From the NCBI GenBank assembly GCA_015058155.1, contig SVCW01000003.1:1-64000 (forward strand): a stretch of DNA of 64,000 nucleotides, written 5' to 3'. Position numbers and translations under genes: made by a program. This document shows, in pieces, positions 62,401-64,000 of this stretch. Below the pieces are notes generated by a model. That model saw only the letters and a list, made by a program, of their open reading frames with translations, ran no database searches and was not told where the DNA came from. Source of the stretch: Clostridiales bacterium. GTDB lineage: Bacteria > Bacillota > Clostridia > Peptostreptococcales > Anaerovoracaceae. Within the stretch, counting starts at the first letter, position 1, and each line of letters opens with the position of its first letter.

Positions 62401-63381
62401 TTAATTACATTCTTCTTTCGCTTTAGTAAAGAGCTCGTTTCTGCTTGTCACTTCAGTTTTCATGAATATGTTTGCCGTATGTTTCTTTATAGTGTGTTCT
62501 GAAACATGAAGATTTTCAGCAATATCTTTTCTTCTGTTATTAATGAGAAGCTGCTTAAGAACATCTGCTTCTCTTGATGTAAGGCTGTACTTTGCCGGCC
62601 ATTCGTTCATTACTTTTGAAATAATTTCCTCAGGAAGTTGCTCTTTCTTCTTGTTTTCATTCATTACTACTACAAGTTTTGCTTCGCCTGGAATGATTCC
62701 GTAATCCTGAAGCATACTGTAGAGCATTACGAGAAGAAGTTCACTTATAAGATATGAAATCGAAAGGAACTCAAAATTCCAGTATATAAAACGCTCTATG
62801 AACCATATCGCAATGTTAAGGAATACTATCGTAAGAAGAATAATTGCGTGTTTCGATGAGCGTATTTTCTTGCGTATGATTGCGTAGACAATCGAAAAAA
62901 CCATCGATACGAAATATGAAAGCAGGTAAAAGAGATATACAGGATGCAGAACACCGTATTCCTTTTCAAGCTTTCCCATTCCGTTTACAAAGACGAGTTC
63001 AACACTCTTATAGTAAACGTCAAGAATTCCAGGACTTGCTGCTATCAGAAACATGATAACACTTGAAACAATGAGCAGACTCTGGACATTTCTGCCTGTC
63101 TCAATATTACATGCTTTCACAATGGCCATAAACATTGAAAGTGGCAGAAAAACTGATCCTAGATATGCGATTCTGTTGGCCATAAGTGCAGACTCAAGTG
63201 TATCCGAGATTGCAATTAGATAATATCCGAGATTAACTACAGTGACTGCCGCAAAAAGAAGCATCAGCCACTTTTCTCTCTTTTTTGTTGTAAAGCGGTA
63301 TGCAATCAGTATAGCAAAAGACAGAAATGCAATAATTCCGTATATTATTGATAAATTAATAGTATCCGTATTTGTGCCCAT
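62401..63381 (-). CDS. Seven-helix membrane sensor with LuxR-type HTH
   Basis: 326 residues. The first ~225 form about seven membrane helices, similar to the 7TM input module of some histidine kinases. The C-terminal ~65 residues are a LuxR/GerE helix-turn-helix (LTSREADVLKQLLINN, then LHVSEHTIKKHTANIF). A membrane-bound one-component regulator is likely, ligand unknown. It precedes the second HD-GYP/GGDEF gene and may control it. Confidence 0.88.
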   Translation of the reverse strand: MGTNTDTINLSIIYGIIAFLSFAILIAYRFTTKKREKWLMLLFAAVTVVNLGYYLIAISDTLESALMANRIAYLGSVFLPLSMFMAIVKACNIETGRNVQSLLIVSSVIMFLIAASPGILDVYYKSVELVFVNGMGKLEKEYGVLHPVYLFYLLSYFVSMVFSIVYAIIRKKIRSSKHAIILLTIVFLNIAIWFIERFIYWNFEFLSISYLISELLLVMLYSMLQDYGIIPGEAKLVVVMNENKKKEQLPEEIISKVMNEWPAKYSLTSREADVLKQLLINNRRKDIAENLHVSEHTIKKHTANIFMKTEVTSRNELFTKAKEECN

Positions 63382-63452
63382 TACATTTCCTCCTTCCGCC
63401 TTATTATAATAAAGTATATCACCAGGAATTTAAAAAGTCCAATCTAAAACAA

Positions 63453-63482
63453 AACACCTTCCATCTCCTGATGAAAGGTGTT
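63453..63482 (-). terminator. Terminator of tRNA-Ser
   Basis: ACACCTT..CCATC pairs with GATG..AAAGGTGT, followed by TTTGTTTTAG on the minus strand, just after the tRNA 3' end. Confidence 0.85.
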
Positions 63483-63486
63483 CTTC

Positions 63487-63574
63487 TGGCGGAGGACACG
63501 GGACTCGAACCCGCGGGGCTGTTACGCCTTACTTGATTTCCAATCAAGCCCCTTAGCCACTCGGTCAATCCTCC
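63487..63574 (-). tRNA. tRNA-Ser (anticodon GGA)
   Basis: 88 nt including an encoded CCA. The acceptor stem is GGAGGAT/GTCCTCC, the anticodon stem CTTGA/TCAAG encloses TTGGAAA (GGA anticodon), a long variable arm typical of class II tRNAs follows, and the T arm has GGTTCGAGTCC. Reads UCC/UCU serine codons. Confidence 0.97.
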
Positions 63575-63635
63575 ACATATTTACCTGAACAATTAGTAAT
63601 TTAACATAAAGCAGGCGCTATTGCAAGCTTTACGT

Positions 63636-64000
63636 CTAGAAGAGCTTCACAACGAGAATTACTGCTCCTATTATCACAAGATTGAGGCCGGCCATACGAT
63701 TGAGCTTTGCTGACTCTGTATGGTTGGCAATTATAGCCGCAACCTGCGCGAAAACATACGTAGATAAAGCGCAGACCACAAGGCAGAGAGGATTCGGTGT
63801 TCCACCGATATAAAAATGTGAACCTGCTCCCGTAAGAGCTGTGAATGTCATAATGAATACACTTGTACCGACAGAAGTCTTGATTTCACATCCGAGAACA
63901 GTTGTAAGTGCAAGAAGAAGCATCATTCCGCCACCTGCTCCCATGAATCCGCAGATTGATCCTATTACTACACCTGTTGCAAGTGCAAGGCTGATCTGCT
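63636..64000 (-). CDS. Sulfite exporter TauE/SafE family permease, partial
   Basis: C-terminal ~120 residues of a membrane protein whose 5' part lies beyond the window. The frame is open to position 64000. The glycine-rich CGFMGAGGGMMLLLAL repeat, TSVGTSVFIMTFTALTGAG and the final helix are typical of TauE/SafE carriers of sulfur compounds or other anions. An internal ATG at 63944 is unlikely to be the true start because the family motif extends upstream of it. Confidence 0.85.
   Translation of the reverse strand, partial: QISLALATGVVIGSICGFMGAGGGMMLLLALTTVLGCEIKTSVGTSVFIMTFTALTGAGSHFYIGGTPNPLCLVVCALSTYVFAQVAAIIANHTESAKLNRMAGLNLVIIGAVILVVKLF

Noticed and set aside
1-64000. Insertion sequences, prophage genes or CRISPR arrays
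   Set aside because: No transposase, integrase, phage structural gene or regularly spaced repeat array was found on either strand.

Overview
The window looks like chromosomal DNA of a low-to-moderate GC anaerobic Firmicute, most likely class Clostridia. The evidence is gene content and order: the conserved radA - yacL - ispD/ispF - proS - cysS - mrnC - rlmB - sigH - tuf block, strong AGGAGG ribosome binding sites, butyrate-type CoA-transferase genes, a UroD-family methyltransferase, a class B sortase with Cna-B adhesin, and a class I c-di-GMP riboswitch. A family such as Anaerovoracaceae or Lachnospiraceae is only an impression. No phage, insertion sequence or CRISPR array was seen.

Layout. 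1-13.4 kb: leftward housekeeping operon(s): PIN/TRAM protein, IspDF, ProS, two chromate-transporter-like proteins, cyclophilin, a LysM-G5-M23 protein, CysS, Mini-RNase III, ThyA, DHFR, RlmB, SigH and EF-Tu. 13.5-21 kb: a two-component system, RadA, an EF-G-like GTPase and a MATE exporter. 21-28.7 kb: acid and amino-acid metabolism: a CoA-transferase, a flavin reductase, a wrecked ferredoxin/aminotransferase locus, a GntR regulator, a 2-hydroxyacid dehydrogenase, a UroD-like protein and a YfcC carrier. 29-45.5 kb: AsnS, PD-(D/E)XK-like protein, PssA, DUF368, MBL hydrolase, AGCS symporter, LysS, GreA, PgeF, an ornithine/alanine racemase-like enzyme, two acyl-CoA synthetases and a transglutaminase lipoprotein. 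asnS and lysS are each followed by a copy of a structured repeat not explained by any gene.

45.6-63.4 kb is the most interesting part and reads as one c-di-GMP-linked cell-surface module. It holds a SARP/BTAD activator whose C-terminus looks like a degenerate GGDEF domain with an intact RxxD site, a class B sortase, a large von Willebrand A/Cna-B surface protein with a VPATG sorting signal behind a c-di-GMP-I riboswitch, and a compact type IV pilus-like operon (PilT, GspF/PilC, pilin-like proteins). Two big paralogous proteins follow, each joining a pseudo-receiver, HD-GYP, PAS-like regions and an intact GGDEF, then a 7TM-LuxR regulator. The promoters of the sortase, the adhesin and the pilus operon share one architecture: two direct TGTRACC heptamers with a 12-bp period, ending exactly 9 bp before a -10 hexamer, with no -35 element. 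This is the type of site SARP activators use. I infer that the SARP-GGDEF protein reads c-di-GMP and switches on all three units, while the adhesin mRNA senses c-di-GMP a second time through its riboswitch.

The window ends with tRNA-Ser(GGA) and the C-terminal part of a TauE/SafE permease cut by the window edge.
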